64,000 nt of DNA from Candidatus Undinarchaeales archaeon (GTDB lineage Archaea > SpSt-1190 > JASMDC01), in assembly GCA_030753015.1 (NCBI GenBank), contig JASMDC010000013.1:1-64000 (forward strand), written 5' to 3'. Shown piece after piece: positions 34,864 through 42,728 of this stretch. The position numbers and the translations under genes are program-made. The notes under the pieces were generated by a model. The model saw only the letters and a list, made by a program, of their open reading frames with translations. It was not told the origin of the DNA and did not search any database. The first letter of the stretch is position 1; every line of letters begins with the position of its first letter.

Positions 34864-36267
34864 ATGTCCGACCGGTACGATATCGTGGTCATCGGCGGCG
34901 GCCCCGGCGGCTACTCAGCTGCCATCAGGGCGGCCCACCAGGACCTTTCCGTCGCCATCGTCGAGGAGGACAGGCTTGGAGGCACCTGCCTGAACCGCGG
35001 TTGTATACCGACCAAGGCGCTGATCGCCTCGAGCTCGCGCTTCGCCTCCCTCGCCACGCTAGAAGAGCACGGTATCTCGGTCAAGAGCCAGTCCTTCTCC
35101 TACGGTGCGATGGCCTCCCGGAAGGACCGTGTGGTCGAAGCGATAGTATCCTCCCTGGAGAAGCTCGTAGCAGGTAACGGTATCACTGTGGTCACGGGCC
35201 GCGGACGGATCGTCGACGGTGGCACCGCGGTGGAAGTGGCCCTCACTGACGGTGGGACACAAAGGCTCGAGGCGGGGACGCTCATCATCGCCACCGGCTC
35301 ACGGACCGCTTGCTTGCCCTTCATTACTCCGGACCATGAACACATCCTCTTCTCGGACGATCTCCTGAAGCTCACCGAGCTGCCAGCGAGCCTTACCATC
35401 ATCGGTGGGGGCGTCATCGGGTGCGAGTGGGCCTCGATCCTCGCTGACCTGGGGTGCAATGTGACCATCGTCGAGCTTATGCCCACTCTGCTCCCCGGCA
35501 TGGACAGGATGGCCGCGAACCTGGTGAAGCGGAGCCTGAAGAGCAAGGGCGTCACCATCAATACCAAGGTCTGCGTGACCGGTGTGAGCGTTGACGGGAA
35601 CTATACCGTGACGACGCTCGAGTCCGGTGAGGATGTACGCTCGGAACGGACCCTCGTGTGTGTTGGCCGGTCCTGCAACACCGAGGACCTCGGTCTGGAG
35701 GAGGCCGGTGTGGAGCTAGAGAAGGGACACATTGTCGTGGACAGGTTCCTACGGACAGATAACGACCACATCTTCGCCGTGGGCGATGTAGTGGGAGGGC
35801 TCATGCTCGCCCACAAGGCAAGCTGGGAGGGGGAGGTGGCCGTCCACAACATACTCCACCCTGATGAGATGGTCGACGCCACCGACGCGCTCATCCCTTC
35901 GGTGGTGTTCACGAGCCCGGAGATCGCCATGTTCGGTAGGACCGAGAACGAACTCAAGGCAGAGGACATCGCCTTCCGGGCAGGGAGGTTCTCCTTCGCT
36001 GCCAACGGCAAGTCCTTGTGCTCAGGAGAGTCGGACGGTTTCGTCAAGGTCCTCGTGGGCGAGGACGGATGCATCCTCGGCGCCATCATCGTGGGCCCGG
36101 ACGCATCGTCCCTCATCCCGTCGCTGCTCGTCCCGACCGTCACGGGTGTGACCGTGGAGCTGATCTCCGATGTCGTGTTCCCCCACCCCACTCTCGGCGA
36201 GGCAGTGAAGGAGGCAGTGGACGACGCCCAAGGGAGGGCGCTGCACAAGACTGCCCCGAAGCGGTGA
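34864..36267 (+). CDS. lpdA: Dihydrolipoamide dehydrogenase (pyridine nucleotide-disulphide oxidoreductase), 467 aa
   Basis: FAD-dependent oxidation of dihydrolipoamide with NAD+. FAD site 'IVVIGGGPGGYSAAIRAA' (6-23). The redox disulphide is 'GGTCLNRGCIPTK' with C42 and C47. NAD site 'LTIIGGGVIGCEWASILADL'. FAD motif 'DHIFAVGDVVGG'. The catalytic His-Glu dyad 'HPTLGEA' (H441, E446) is in the dimerisation domain. The length is normal for E3. No E1, E2 or glycine-cleavage genes are adjacent, so it stands alone here and its lipoyl partner must be encoded elsewhere, or it serves another disulphide substrate. TATA-like TTAATTACTTAA lies near 34,828-34,839, about 25 nt before the ATG. Confidence 0.92.
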   Translation: MSDRYDIVVIGGGPGGYSAAIRAAHQDLSVAIVEEDRLGGTCLNRGCIPTKALIASSSRFASLATLEEHGISVKSQSFSYGAMASRKDRVVEAIVSSLEKLVAGNGITVVTGRGRIVDGGTAVEVALTDGGTQRLEAGTLIIATGSRTACLPFITPDHEHILFSDDLLKLTELPASLTIIGGGVIGCEWASILADLGCNVTIVELMPTLLPGMDRMAANLVKRSLKSKGVTINTKVCVTGVSVDGNYTVTTLESGEDVRSERTLVCVGRSCNTEDLGLEEAGVELEKGHIVVDRFLRTDNDHIFAVGDVVGGLMLAHKASWEGEVAVHNILHPDEMVDATDALIPSVVFTSPEIAMFGRTENELKAEDIAFRAGRFSFAANGKSLCSGESDGFVKVLVGEDGCILGAIIVGPDASSLIPSLLVPTVTGVTVELISDVVFPHPTLGEAVKEAVDDAQGRALHKTAPKR

Positions 36268-36280
36268 CAATACCTGTGAA

Positions 36281-36415
36281 CTACCCCTCTCCAAGTGGAG
36301 GGGCTTCCCGCTTCGACGCTGTTTCCAGCTCCACGGGCGCATCGGGTGGTCCCCACCCTGATCTATCCTGAATGTTGATCGCAGCGTTCAGGTCGCGGTC
36401 TATTGTCAGCCCGAG
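36281..36415 (-). pseudogene. 3' remnant of a TnpB (IS605/IS1341-type) gene
   Basis: The last 44 codons of a minus-strand frame read 'LGLTIDRDLNAAINIQDRSG' then 'GPPDAPVELETA'. 'CGL.IDRDLNAAINI' is the hallmark RuvC-III/zinc-ribbon end of TnpB proteins, here with Leu replacing the Cys before Gly. Upstream no zinc-finger or catalytic-domain sequence is found, so only the tail of the gene remains. A GC hairpin (36,284-36,303) overlaps the stop region, as the right ends of IS200/IS605 elements often do. It probably marks an old transposition or recombination event between lpdA and the tRNA. Confidence 0.65.
36284..36303. repeat. Inverted repeat at the end of the tnpB remnant
   Basis: CCCCTCTCCAAGTGGAGGGG can fold into a hairpin (CCCCT with AGGGG, plus an inner CCA/TGG). 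It could be the remaining right-end hairpin of the lost IS605-type element or a terminator-like structure behind lpdA. Confidence 0.45.
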
Positions 36416-36699
36416 GGTGATCCGGCCCAGACTATCGATGGAAACGTTCAGATCTCCTTCCATTACCAGACTGGGTCGAGGCATCTGCACGTGCACGAGG
36501 ACCTCCCTCAGAGCGCACCATGCTATGGGCATCCATCACCCTGCCCCTGGAAGACCACGACCCCGACCGATCAGCCAGCATTCTCATCTTTGCTCATCGT
36601 TGGCCGGTTTTAGGTCTCCAGGACGCGACTGTTATCGCCTCTGGTCAATGATTGTCCTTGGTGGTCACCCCTATAGGTATTAGGCCGTTCATCATTATA

Positions 36700-36790
36700 T
36701 CCCAAAGGGAGGTGGCGTGCCGGTACTCGTCCGGAAAGTAACTTTCGGGTCCGTCCCCCCCACGCCCCATCGGAAGGGGATTTCCCGCCA
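36700..36790 (+). ncRNA. Possible structured RNA upstream of tRNA-Ile
   Basis: GGTGGCGTG (36,711-36,719) can pair with CACGCCCC (36,761-36,768) around an inner hairpin GAAAG-TAA-CTTTC (36,734-36,746). TATA-like elements lie just upstream (about 36,671-36,701). The strand is assumed from the promoter-like sequence. I do not recognise SRP, RNase P, H/ACA or C/D-box signatures, so this is a structural suggestion only. Confidence 0.2.
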
Positions 36791-36810
36791 AAATAAATAA
36801 AGAGTTAAAT

Positions 36811-36858
36811 CTTGGGAACGCTCAACCTGCGGTGCTGCTCGCAGGACGCCTTCCCAAG
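36811..36858 (+). ncRNA. Long two-part hairpin just upstream of tRNA-Ile
   Basis: CTTGGGAA (36,811-36,818) pairs perfectly with TTCCCAAG (36,851-36,858), and inside it CCTGCG (36,826-36,831) pairs with CGCAGG (36,840-36,845). It directly follows an AT-rich promoter-like stretch and precedes the tRNA by 18 nt. It may be a small RNA, part of the tRNA precursor leader, or a terminator. Confidence 0.25.
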
Positions 36859-36876
36859 GCGTGAGGGCGGCGGTTC

Positions 36877-36978
36877 GGGCTCGTAGCTCAGCCGGTTAGA
36901 GCGCCGGTCTTATATGGCCTGTGCTCATACACAGCCTAGGACAGCCGGAGGTCAGGGGTTCAAGCCCCCTCGGGCCCA
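36877..36978 (+). tRNA. tRNA-Ile(UAU) with 28-nt intron
   Basis: Acceptor GGGCTCG pairs with CGGGCCC (36,971-36,977), with discriminator A. D-stem GCTC/GAGC encloses an AGCCGGTTA loop. Anticodon stem is CCGGT/GCCGG. T-arm is AGGGG-TTCAAGC-CCCCT. The spliced anticodon loop is CTTATAA, giving anticodon UAU at positions 34-36. The intron occupies 36,915-36,942 at the canonical 37/38 site. CTTA pairs with TAGG to form the 4-bp helix, with 3-nt bulges TAT and ACA, a proper bulge-helix-bulge for the archaeal splicing endonuclease. CCA is not encoded. A UAU isoleucine tRNA is unusual in archaea, where AUA is normally read by agmatidine-modified CAU. Confidence 0.85.
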
Positions 36979-37073
36979 TGGGGGAGGTCGTTGGGCCTCC
37001 CCCGATAACTTTGTCGTCCTGCTCGAGCTGCGGTCATTATATATCCTATAACTGATTAAGAATTAGGGGGACG

Positions 37074-39086
37074 ATGGCGAGGACAATCATTGCCGTGCTC
37101 ATCGTGGTGTCATTGCTGACAACTGCCCCGGTATCGGTGGAGGCGAACTGGGACGCGCTCGGCGGTGGCAAGGCCTACAACGGCATGACGTCCTTCTTCA
37201 AGGTTACCGTCATGAACCGGGACCGGGACGATGGTGTACGGACATCACTGCTCGTCACCGTGGACAGCGAGGACCTCCATCTGTCAGGTCCGCTGGACTG
37301 GCAGAACGTCCTTCTCAACCGGGCCATGTACACCATTCCTTTCCACCATGGCGAGGAGGACATGGTGCTCGAGACCGAGGCCGTGGAAGTGTTATACGGT
37401 AATCCGGCGACTTACTACTTCGGTATCGAACCCGACGAGGAGTGCGAGACCGGGACCTACCGCGTCAACATCGGCGTCCAGGCGATGAACCCGGACGGGA
37501 CCTGGGCCATCGTCGAGTCCAAGGTACTCATGTTGAGGGTGGAGGAGAGCATCGAAGTGGTTCTCCCCAGTATGGAGCTCTTCGTGGGCGGCGAGGCCAA
37601 GAAGATAGCCCTCCTGGTGAGGAACCGCGGACGTGCTGTAGAGAAGATCGAGGAAGTCTCGGCGACCTTCGAGGTACTCACACCGGAGTGCGATGGCCAG
37701 CTCCTCTTCTGTGACCTGACCAACCGGCCGTGCGATGCGACCGAATGGCGGTTCCGTCCCCAGCGTAAGGATTCGCTCGTCAATACCGAGGATAATCCCA
37801 TCATTCCCTACACCATCAGGGTGGATGAGAGGTTCCGTTGCGATGATTCAGAATATTGCGGGATGTGCGACATCCGGGTCAATGTCACGTACATAACGTC
37901 CTACACCGACCTCCTCCTCAAGCGCAGCTACTCGTCCCAGATAAAGGCCGATGGCCTGGCGCCCATCACCGTCCGGGCCGGTGAGCGATCCGACGTCCAT
38001 GTACGGCTCGTCGGTGCCCGGGCGCAGGACGGTGAGCTCCATTATGACGGCATCCCCGGCGAAGATCTCGAGATCCCACTCCTCATTAAGAACACAGGCA
38101 GAGGCTATGCTCACAGCTGCGAGGCGCTGATAGCTGTTCCGTCCTTCCGCGGAATGGCCGCATACGACATCCTCCAGATAGTATCTCCCTTCGAGGGCCA
38201 GGCGGTCGGGGAAGACCTGGTGAGCGACGGAGTAGTCCTTGATAGGCTCGCACCGGACGAGCTCAGGGAGGTCAGGTACGTCCTGCGCATCAGCCCTGAC
38301 GCACAAGACAACCTTGACAGGATGCCCGTTTTTTTCGAATTGGAATGCATGGACGGGTTCGGACGACAGTACACTGCCGAGAAGGACGGTGGATGGGACG
38401 ATTTCTACATCACCGTGTCCCGACCGATTCCGCCCGAGCTCGCGCTCGATGTCACAGCATCAAGTGACGTCATCGACGGCGATCCTTTCAATGTCGACAT
38501 CACGCTCACCAACATGGCCCCCACTCCCGCTCACGATTGTACACTGTCCGCCAGCTGGTCCGGGCCGGTCCCTGTGGCCGGTGACGGGCACCTCTCCCTC
38601 AGCCGCCAGCTCGGACGTGACACGCCCTACTCGCGTGTCATGGAGTTCACGGTCGTGGTGTCGGAGGACATCAAGGCCACTTGGCAGGGTGCGGCCCCTG
38701 GATCGATACGCATCAGTGGCACCTTCACGGCCTGGTGCACGGACCCGCGAGGAGTGAGCCTCGCCACGACATCGAGGTCGCTGAGCATCGCTGTGCGGGA
38801 GCGCGAGTCCGCGTTCATGAAACGCCGCGACCGCTCATGGGCGAGCCCCGGCCGCTCATGGACGAGCCCCGGTACTGTCGAGCAGGATGTCGTCGATGTG
38901 GAGGACAAGCTGGCCTGGCGAGGTATCCTCGGACTGGGGGTATTGGTCGTATTCATCTGGCTGATCGTCATGCTCAATCATCTCCAGCGGATGATGTCCG
39001 CACCCTTCACGGCCGTGTCCGATGAGGAACGGGACAGGAAGATGCGCGATAAGGAATCGTCCGACGAGGACGTGGATGAGCTGTAG
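37074..39086 (+). CDS. S-layer/COG1361-like surface protein with C-terminal membrane anchor, 670 aa
   Basis: The signal peptide (IIAVLIVVSLLTTAPVSVEA) is followed by a long beta-rich ectodomain with CARDB/COG1361-like modules ('VGGEAKKIALLVRNRGRAVE', 'DLEIPLLIKNTGRGYAHSCE', 'DPFNVDITLTNMAPTPAHDC'). There are a few paired Cys ('CDDSEYCGMCDI'). A transmembrane helix at about 622-640 ('LGVLVVFIWLIVMLNHL') precedes a charged cytoplasmic tail ('DEERDRKMRDKESSDEDVDE'). Start ATG at 37074 is supported by AGGGGGA six bases upstream and a TATA-like TTATATATC near 37,036. An imperfect tandem 20-bp duplication just before the anchor encodes RSWASPG/RSWTSPG. Probably a cell-surface adhesion or envelope protein; no enzyme motif. 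Confidence 0.8.
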   Translation: MARTIIAVLIVVSLLTTAPVSVEANWDALGGGKAYNGMTSFFKVTVMNRDRDDGVRTSLLVTVDSEDLHLSGPLDWQNVLLNRAMYTIPFHHGEEDMVLETEAVEVLYGNPATYYFGIEPDEECETGTYRVNIGVQAMNPDGTWAIVESKVLMLRVEESIEVVLPSMELFVGGEAKKIALLVRNRGRAVEKIEEVSATFEVLTPECDGQLLFCDLTNRPCDATEWRFRPQRKDSLVNTEDNPIIPYTIRVDERFRCDDSEYCGMCDIRVNVTYITSYTDLLLKRSYSSQIKADGLAPITVRAGERSDVHVRLVGARAQDGELHYDGIPGEDLEIPLLIKNTGRGYAHSCEALIAVPSFRGMAAYDILQIVSPFEGQAVGEDLVSDGVVLDRLAPDELREVRYVLRISPDAQDNLDRMPVFFELECMDGFGRQYTAEKDGGWDDFYITVSRPIPPELALDVTASSDVIDGDPFNVDITLTNMAPTPAHDCTLSASWSGPVPVAGDGHLSLSRQLGRDTPYSRVMEFTVVVSEDIKATWQGAAPGSIRISGTFTAWCTDPRGVSLATTSRSLSIAVRERESAFMKRRDRSWASPGRSWTSPGTVEQDVVDVEDKLAWRGILGLGVLVVFIWLIVMLNHLQRMMSAPFTAVSDEERDRKMRDKESSDEDVDEL

Positions 39087-39155
39087 GCCACAAGCCCGAA
39101 AGTGGGAGTGCGTTGGTTGACAGGTTTTTAATAATCCACAGACATTTCGGAGACC

Positions 39156-40517
39156 ATGAAGGTCACGGTCCTCAACGGCAGCCCCAAGGGCGACGTCTCC
39201 GTCACCATGCAGTACGTCGGCTATATCCGCAAGCGCTTCCCCGGGCACGAGTACGTGGTGCATGACATCTCGCAACGGGTCAAGAAGCTGGAAGGTAACT
39301 TGACCGCGTTCAAGGAGGTTGTCGACGACGTCGGTTCATCGGATGTTGTACTGTGGGCCTTCCCCCTTTATCACATGCTGGTCCCCTCCCAGTACAAACG
39401 GTTCATCGAGCTGGTTTCTGAGAAGGATGCGGTTGATGCTTTCAAGGAAAAGTATGCTGCGGTCCTGACCACGTCCATCCACTTCTTCGACCACACCGCT
39501 CACGCCTACATGCATGCCATCTGCGACGACCTGGGGATGCGGTACGTCGGCTTCCATTCGGCCGAAATGAGCGACCTGCTGAAAGAGAAGGGTCGCGACC
39601 AGCTCGTTCTGTTCGCAGAGGATTTCTTCGACGCTGCCGAGCGCAAGAGGGTCACATCACGGGCGAACCCTCCCGTGAACACACGCTCCTGGAACTACCT
39701 TCCCGGTGCAGTCGCCGGGGCCATCGATACGAAGGGCAAGCAGATTATCGTGCTCACAGACGGGACCGGGGGGAACCTGGGGCGGATGGTTGAGCGCTTC
39801 ACTGAGAGCCTCGCTGGTAAGGTGGAGGTCCACGACATCAATGACATCCCACTGAAGAACGGCTGTCTGGGATGCTGCAACTGTGGGCTGGACAACGAGT
39901 GCTCCCAGAAGGACGGCTTCCCGGAGTTCTTCAATGAGAAGGTCCGTACGGCGGATGTCGTCGTGTACGCGGGGAAGGTGACCGACCGCCACCTCTCCTC
40001 CCAATGGAAGAAGTTCATCGACCGCACGTTCTTCCACAACCACGTCCCGGCGCTCAAGGGTAAACAGCTCGGTTGGATCATTGCGGGGCCGCTAGGCCAG
40101 CTCCCCACGCTCAGGGCGACCTTGGAGGGCGAGGCCGAACTGGGTAGGATTAACCTCGTGGACATCGTGACCGACGAGTCCGGTGACAACGAGACCGTGG
40201 ACACCATGATCCAATCCCTCGCAGAGCGCCTCATCAGGCATTCCTGCTCAGGATACATGCGGACGCGCACGTTCCTTGGTGTGGGGGGTGACAAGCTATT
40301 TCGCGACTTCGTGTACAATAGCCGGTTCGTGTTCCAGGCCGACCATGCTTACTACAAGAAGCACGGATTCTACGACTTCCCCCAGCACGAGTACGGAACG
40401 CGACTCCTTAATACTGTAATGACCGGGCTGACGTGGATTCCGCAGTTCAGGAAGGAGTTCAAGAAGCGTACGACCTCCGAAATGATCAAACCGTTCCAGA
40501 GACTGCTCGATGAGTAA
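39156..40517 (+). CDS. Tandem flavodoxin-fold NAD(P)H:FMN oxidoreductase-like protein, 453 aa
   Basis: Two flavodoxin-like domains in one chain. The first begins 'MKVTVLNGSPKGDVSVTMQY' (phosphate-binding loop of FMN) with 'VLWAFPLYHMLVPSQYKRFI' near residue 65. The second begins 'KQIIVLTDGTGGNLGRMVER' at about 192 and has 'CLGCCNCGLDNECSQKDGF', the Cys-rich segment found in iron-sulphur flavoproteins and NADPH:FMN reductases, then 'VVYAGKVTDRHLSSQWKKFI'. The C-terminal 80 residues are helical and aromatic. It probably transfers electrons through FMN and perhaps a 4Fe-4S cluster; the partner is unknown. A TATA-like TTTTTAATAATCC at about 39,124-39,136 lies 20-32 nt before the ATG. It is a single-gene unit followed by the tRNA-fragment repeat. 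Confidence 0.82.
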   Translation: MKVTVLNGSPKGDVSVTMQYVGYIRKRFPGHEYVVHDISQRVKKLEGNLTAFKEVVDDVGSSDVVLWAFPLYHMLVPSQYKRFIELVSEKDAVDAFKEKYAAVLTTSIHFFDHTAHAYMHAICDDLGMRYVGFHSAEMSDLLKEKGRDQLVLFAEDFFDAAERKRVTSRANPPVNTRSWNYLPGAVAGAIDTKGKQIIVLTDGTGGNLGRMVERFTESLAGKVEVHDINDIPLKNGCLGCCNCGLDNECSQKDGFPEFFNEKVRTADVVVYAGKVTDRHLSSQWKKFIDRTFFHNHVPALKGKQLGWIIAGPLGQLPTLRATLEGEAELGRINLVDIVTDESGDNETVDTMIQSLAERLIRHSCSGYMRTRTFLGVGGDKLFRDFVYNSRFVFQADHAYYKKHGFYDFPQHEYGTRLLNTVMTGLTWIPQFRKEFKKRTTSEMIKPFQRLLDE

Positions 40518-40532
40518 GCAATTGATGGAGAA

Positions 40533-40547
40533 TGGTGCGCCGGTCGA
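40533..40547. repeat. 15-nt copy of tRNA-Gly 3' end (attachment-site-like direct repeat)
   Basis: ATGGTGCGCCGGTCG is identical to 42,905-42,919, which is the CCA, discriminator, acceptor 3' strand and first T-stem bases of tRNA-Gly(GCC). Both copies are in the same orientation, this one lying downstream of the tRNA 3' end, as left by site-specific integration into a tRNA gene. Confidence 0.55.
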
Positions 40548-40869
40548 GAACAAAGCGCACACTCACGAGTAATTGTTTACAGATTCACACGTAGAGGGCC
40601 GCATTCTAGGGAAGAAGGGATAGAATGATGTACAGTAGTCCAGACCAAGACGACCTGCTGATGGGCCGGAAAGGTACGAAATTTAAAGACACTCGATAAC
40701 AGAATCCATAGGTGGCAGAAATGGATTCTAACAAACCTACATCAGTGGCCTACAGCCAGGGGATAACCGCACTCATCTTCGTGTCGGCGCTCCTCGGGTT
40801 GTTCATCATGCCCATGGAGGGGTTCGGGCCGTCGGACCCTGATGTGCCCCCTTTTGACACTACACGGGC

Positions 40870-42520
40870 TCAATAGAGCTTCCGTTCAACGTTATCATTT
40901 CGAAAGCTTTAAATCAGGGTAGTGATAATAACACTACATGACCTTCATTCGCCGTATCAAGAGGGGCGACAGCACTTATGTGTACAATGTGCGGACCTAC
41001 CGTGAGAAGGGTACCGGCAAAGTCAAGCAGGATACCGAGTACCTCGGCAAAGAGGTAGAGAAGGACGGCGAGACCACCATCATTCCACCCAAGAGAAGGA
41101 CAAAGGGATTGCGCTCGATCCTGGATTACGGTGAGCCCATGGCCCTCTACAAGCTCGCCAAGGAGTTCGGCCTGCCCGAGGTCATCGATTCCTGCATCGC
41201 GCCACACACGAGGATCGATGACATCGGCCTGAAGACCACCATCCTGGCCATCAACAAGGTCACTGCGGACGCGAGCCTCAGGGCGACAGGCTCCTGGTTC
41301 TCCCGCACGGCCCTCAGGGAGCGCGTCGATCTCACGTCGGCCGACCTCACCCCCAAGTGTGTCAGAGGCATCCTCTCGCTCCTCTCCAAGGAGACGCCCG
41401 ACGTGACGGGGTTGATCGAGGAGGGCATTGCGCGGCGCATCAAGAAGCTGTACAGCGATGATCTCGACACGCTCGTCTACGACCTGACGCCCATGACGTA
41501 CTACGGCGACTGCAACGACCTTGCCCGGTACGGCCATGCCTACCGTAGCACGGGGGAGAAGCAGGTGAACATGGTCCTTGCCGTGACCATGGGCCACCGC
41601 CTCCCCATCCATCACAAGGTGCTCCCTGGCAACATCGTCAGCGTTTCCACCATCCGCACGTTCCTCAAGGAGCTGGAGGTCTTCGGGGTCAAGAACCTCG
41701 TCCTGGTGCTCGATCGTGGCTTTTACAGCAAGAGGAACATCGAGGAGATCCTGGGCGCGAAGCACGACGTCATCGGCGCGCTGGCATCGAACCTGAACCT
41801 GACCAAGCGGGCGCTCACCAAGAGCGTCGGCATGGAGAACTCCCGGAACCGTATCAGGTATCCGGGGGCCGTGACCTTCGCCAAGGAGTTCAAGGAGGAC
41901 GATATCAGGGCCTTCGTCTACCACGATTCGGAGCGGCGGAGCCGCCAGCTCACCAGCTTCTACGAGGGCCTCACCGAGGTGGAGCGGAAGCTGGACGATC
42001 TGGGTGAGGTGGCGTTCCCGATCAAGGACGAGATGCTGGGGGAGCTGCACGGCGTGTGCGGTGACTACGCCGGGTACATCCGAGTCACGCCGACGTTCTC
42101 CGAGGACTGGTCGTTCACCTACCGGGTGAAGCACAAGGCGGTCCAGAGGACGACCAACCGGTTCGGGAAGACCGTCCTCTTCACCTCCACGAGTTTGAAT
42201 GCCGTGGACGTGCTGAAGCTCTATCGGGAGAAGGACGTGATCGACAAGACCTTCAGGCTGATGAAGGACCGCGGGCTCGGGCCACTGCAGGCGAACCTCG
42301 AGGGATCGACGAGAGCTCGGGTATTCCTGGCGTACCTGGGCTACCTGATGCTCTGCCTTCTGCGAATGAAGCTGAAGGAGGAGACCTCCCTGGAGGAAGC
42401 GCTCTCACGGCTTGGTGAAGTGAGGGAGGTGCTCTACAAGGATGGATCACGGGAACTGCCAGAGCTCACGAAGCAGCAGAAGGCGGTCCTCAAGATGCTC
42501 GGGATGATGTAGTGATAAAA
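40870..42520 (+). mobile_element. IS1634-type insertion sequence in the family D gene
   Basis: The element holds one transposase gene and is bounded by ACGGGC on both sides (40,864-40,869 and 42,521-42,526). I read this as a 6-bp target duplication because it restores the interrupted gene in frame. Terminal inverted repeats are not clear at these exact borders. A partial inverted match is seen slightly inside (TAACACTACATGACC near 40,927-40,941 versus TATCACTACATCATC on the other strand near the right end). The left boundary could therefore be off by some bases. Confidence 0.6.
40938..42512 (+). CDS. IS1634-type DDE transposase, 524 aa
   Basis: Large IS4-superfamily transposase. Candidate catalytic acidic residues are the first Asp in 'LDTLVYDLTPMTYYG', the second Asp in 'LVLVLDRGFYSKRNI', and the Glu in 'LYREKDVIDKTFRLMKDRGL' (the Y-REK-type signature). 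The N-terminus ('FIRRIKRGDSTYVYNVRTYR') is the usual start of IS1634-type proteins. Full length and open, so possibly active. ATG at 40938, with TATA-like CTTTAAATC at about 40,909-40,917 and an imperfect palindrome GTAGTG-ATAATAA-CACTAC between, which might bind the transposase. It cuts the family D gene in two. Confidence 0.85.
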   Translation: MTFIRRIKRGDSTYVYNVRTYREKGTGKVKQDTEYLGKEVEKDGETTIIPPKRRTKGLRSILDYGEPMALYKLAKEFGLPEVIDSCIAPHTRIDDIGLKTTILAINKVTADASLRATGSWFSRTALRERVDLTSADLTPKCVRGILSLLSKETPDVTGLIEEGIARRIKKLYSDDLDTLVYDLTPMTYYGDCNDLARYGHAYRSTGEKQVNMVLAVTMGHRLPIHHKVLPGNIVSVSTIRTFLKELEVFGVKNLVLVLDRGFYSKRNIEEILGAKHDVIGALASNLNLTKRALTKSVGMENSRNRIRYPGAVTFAKEFKEDDIRAFVYHDSERRSRQLTSFYEGLTEVERKLDDLGEVAFPIKDEMLGELHGVCGDYAGYIRVTPTFSEDWSFTYRVKHKAVQRTTNRFGKTVLFTSTSLNAVDVLKLYREKDVIDKTFRLMKDRGLGPLQANLEGSTRARVFLAYLGYLMLCLLRMKLKEETSLEEALSRLGEVREVLYKDGSRELPELTKQQKAVLKMLGMM

Positions 42521-42728
42521 ACGGGCACATCTGGGGTCGGAGTACCTTGCCGCGCTGGAGACCAACCAGTTCATCGCAGGATTGATTTTCTACATCACAA
42601 TCCTGGGCGCGGTGGCTTTGGGGCTCGCGTATATAATCCAAGAGATTGAGCGGACCCGGGCGGCTTGCCTCGAGAAGCTGTTCGACATGGACGAGAAACT
42701 TGGAATGCTGGTCGAGAAGAAGAAGTAG

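Larger units (their letters stand above)
36416..36876. other. Gene-free region between tnpB remnant and tRNA-Ile, with structured segments
   Basis: About 460 bp without a convincing protein gene. Two segments look able to fold: about 36,711-36,768 and 36,811-36,858 (listed separately). AT-rich promoter-like stretches (ATTATATC near 36,695 and AAATAAATAAAGAGTTAAAT at 36,791-36,810) lie before each. Short ORFs on both strands here have unnatural composition. Confidence 0.45.
40721..42728 (+). pseudogene. Two-helix membrane protein gene (family D, copy 2) split by an insertion sequence
   Basis: The 5' part runs from ATG 40721 (GGTGG ribosome-binding site 5 nt upstream) to 40869 and encodes 'MDSNKPTSVAYSQGITALIF', one membrane helix and 'DVPPFDTTR'. 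The 3' part runs from 42525 to the TAG at 42726-42728 and encodes 'AHLGSEYLAALETNQ', a second helix ('FIAGLIFYITILGAVALGLA') and a helical Lys-ending tail. Removing the IS with one copy of the ACGGGC target repeat joins the parts in frame as a 116-aa protein. Its plan and loop (TTRAHLGSEYLAALETNQ) resemble the protein at 2,668-3,114 (ATRAQYDYFNYIANYNQ). As it stands the 5' half ends at a TAG just inside the IS (51 aa), so it is probably inactive. Confidence 0.75.

Noticed and set aside
38825-38875. Tandem 20-bp imperfect repeat near the anchor of the 670-aa surface protein
   Set aside because: Only two units, in frame, with no sign of function beyond a short linker duplication.
40914-42134. 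406-aa minus-strand frame across the IS1634-type transposase
   Set aside because: Antisense to a transposase with recognisable catalytic motifs; composition typical of a shadow.
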